NCBI GenBank assembly: GCA_943735955.1
Contig: OX030966.1
Location: 102,501 to 166,500, forward strand
Source: Piscicola geometra
Lineage: Eukaryota; Annelida; Clitellata; Hirudinida; Piscicolidae
Direction: 5' to 3'
DNA: 64,000 nt
This document shows positions 51,118 through 64,000 of the stretch, piece after piece (position 1 is the first letter of the stretch; each line of letters starts with the position of its first letter). The notes beneath the pieces are model-generated. The model did not search any database. It saw nothing but the letters and a program-made list of their open reading frames with translations, and was not told the origin of the DNA. Position numbers and translations under genes: made by a program.

Positions 51118-51380
51118 TCGTTGTTGTTGTTGAGTGGATTGTTGTTGTTGTTGATTCTGTTGTTGTGGATGTTGATGCTGTTGTTGTGGATGTTGATGCA
51201 CTGATGCGGTTACTTGGATAGTTGTTGCATGAAAAGATGGTGCTTGTTTTTGTTGTTGTGGGAGTGGTTGTTGTAGAAGTGGTTGTTGTTGTGGGAGTGG
51301 TTGTTGTAGAAGTGGTTGTTGTAGAAGTTGTTGTATTTGTTGTAATAGTGGTGGCTGGGGTGGTTGTGGTGGCTGGGGTG
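51118..51380. repeat. GTT-rich repeat (CAA/CAG-type on the minus strand)
   Basis: GTTGTTGTGGGAGTGGTTGT-type units. Minus frames read poly-Q or poly-T and could be part of a STAT C-terminus, but this cannot be shown. Confidence 0.7.
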
Positions 51381-51389
51381 GAGACCTGG

Positions 51390-62695
<11,306 letters not shown>

Positions 62696-62734
62696 CTGCA
62701 GGGGGTGGTGCCCTGGAGAGGTCCTGTGGTGTGG

Positions 62735-64000
62735 TGGTTGAGGTAGTGGTGGTTGAGGTAGTGGTGGTTGAGGTAGGGGTGGTTGAGGTAGTGGTGGTTG
62801 AAGTAGTGGTGGTTGAGGTAGTGGTGGTTGAAGTAGTGGTGGTTGAGGTAGTGGTGGTTGAGGTAGTGGTGGTTGAGGTAGTGGTGGTTGAGGTAGTGGT
62901 GGTTAAAGTAGGGGTGGTTGAGGTAGTGGTGGTTGAGGTAGTGGTGGTTGAGGTGGTGGTGGTTGAGGTAGTGGTGGTTGAGGTAGTGGTGGTTGAGGTA
63001 GTGGTGGTTGAGGTAGTGGTGGTTGAGGTAGTGGTGGTTGAAGTAGTGGTGGTTGAGGTAGTGGTGGTTGAGGTAGTGGTGGTTGAGGTAGTGGTGGTTG
63101 AGGTAGTGGTGGTTGAGGTAGTGGTGGTTGAGGTGGTGGTGGTTGAGGTAGTGGTGGTTGAGGTAGTGGTGGTTGAGGTAGTGGTGGTTGAGGTAGTGGT
63201 GGTTGAAGTAGTGGTGGTTGAAGTAGTGGTGGTTGAGGTAGTGGTGGTTGAGGTAGTAGTGGTTGAGGTAGTGGTGGTTGAGGTAGTGGTGGTTGAGGTG
63301 GTGGTGGTTGAGGTAGTGGTGGTTGAGGTAGTGGTGGTTGAGGTAGGGGTGGTTGAGGTAGTGGTGGTTGAGGTAGTGGTGGTTGAGGTAGTGGTGGTTG
63401 AGGTAGTGGTGGTTGAGGTAGTGGTGGTTGAGGTAGTGGTGGTTGAGGTGGTGGTGGTTGAGGTAGTGGTGGTTGAGGTAGTGGTGGTTGAGGTAGGGGT
63501 GGTTGAGGTAGTGGTGGTTGAGGTAGTGGTGGTTGAGGTAGTGGTGGTTGAGGTAGTGGTGGTTGAGGTAGTGGTGATTGAGGTAGTGGTGGTTGAGGTA
63601 GTGGTGGTGGAGGTAGTGGTGGTTGAGGTAGTGGTGGTTGAGGTAGTGGTGGTTGAGGTAGTGGTGGTTGAGGTAGTGGTGGTTGAGGTAGTGGTGGTTG
63701 AGGTAGTGGTGGTTGAGGTAGAGGGGGTTGAAGTAGTGGTGGTTGAGGTAGTGGTGGTCGAGGTAGTGGTGGTTGAGGTAGTGGTGGTTGAGGTAGTGGT
63801 GGTTGAGGTAGTGGTGGTTGAGGTGGTGGTGGTTGAGGTAGTGGTGGTTGAGGTAGTGGTGGTTGAGGTAGGGGTGGTTGAGGTAGTGGTGGTTGAGGTA
63901 GTGGTGGTTGAGGTAGTGGTGGTTGAAGTAGTGGTGGTTGAAGTAGTGGTGGTTGAGGTAGTGGTGGTTGAGGTAGTGGTGGTTGAGGTAGTGGTGGTTG
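62735..64000. repeat. 15-bp GGTTGAGGTAGTGGT minisatellite, runs off the window
   Basis: About 84 units, a few with GGG, GTGGTG or AAG variants. It lies immediately 5' of STAT-like exon S1 and so is presumably intronic. Confidence 0.97.

Overview
The window is nuclear DNA of an invertebrate animal. The evidence is phase-consistent GT-AG introns, a STAT-family gene, a gene resembling the BLTP1/KIAA1109 (tweek) lipid-transfer protein, LINEs with apurinic-type endonucleases, tRNA-derived SINEs, and hAT, Tc1 and Mutator-type DNA transposons. I cannot place the lineage. Nothing looks prokaryotic, and most long open frames are read-through of simple repeats.

Layout. 1-13 kb: fifteen exons of the BLTP1-like gene on the minus strand, with introns made almost entirely of micro- and minisatellites; one intron also holds an L2/CR1-type LINE and one a SINE. 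14-19 kb: an intact five-exon, transposase-like gene on the minus strand (about 937 aa), with a tandem repeat on each side. 19-24 kb: AT-rich DNA, a LINE tail and a complete non-autonomous hAT element with a perfect 8-bp target duplication. 24-33.5 kb: a repeat megablock with (ATCC)n, about 2 kb of (AC)n, an inverted copy of part of a BLTP1-like exon, a 4.3-kb array of 48-bp units, a homopurine array and a lysine/glutamate-rich reading frame. 33.6-45.6 kb: a foldback element, a LINE, then a 9.2-kb hAT element split by nested LINEs but still bracketed by a perfect 8-bp duplication. 46-50 kb: a Mutator-type transposase gene and AT-rich satellites. 51-64 kb: the STAT-like gene on the minus strand (linker and SH2 domains). 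One of its introns holds a nest: (ACT)n interrupted by a Tc1-like element, which holds a LINE fragment and a SINE, and the SINE is itself split by a hAT relic.

The two host-type genes share one architecture: short GC-rich exons set directly into simple-repeat introns. Exon phases match across 13 of 14 BLTP1-like junctions and all five junctions among the six supported STAT exons. Cross-links between repeat tracts, above all the inverted exon copy joined through (AC)n, could be real rearrangements or assembly joins through microsatellites.
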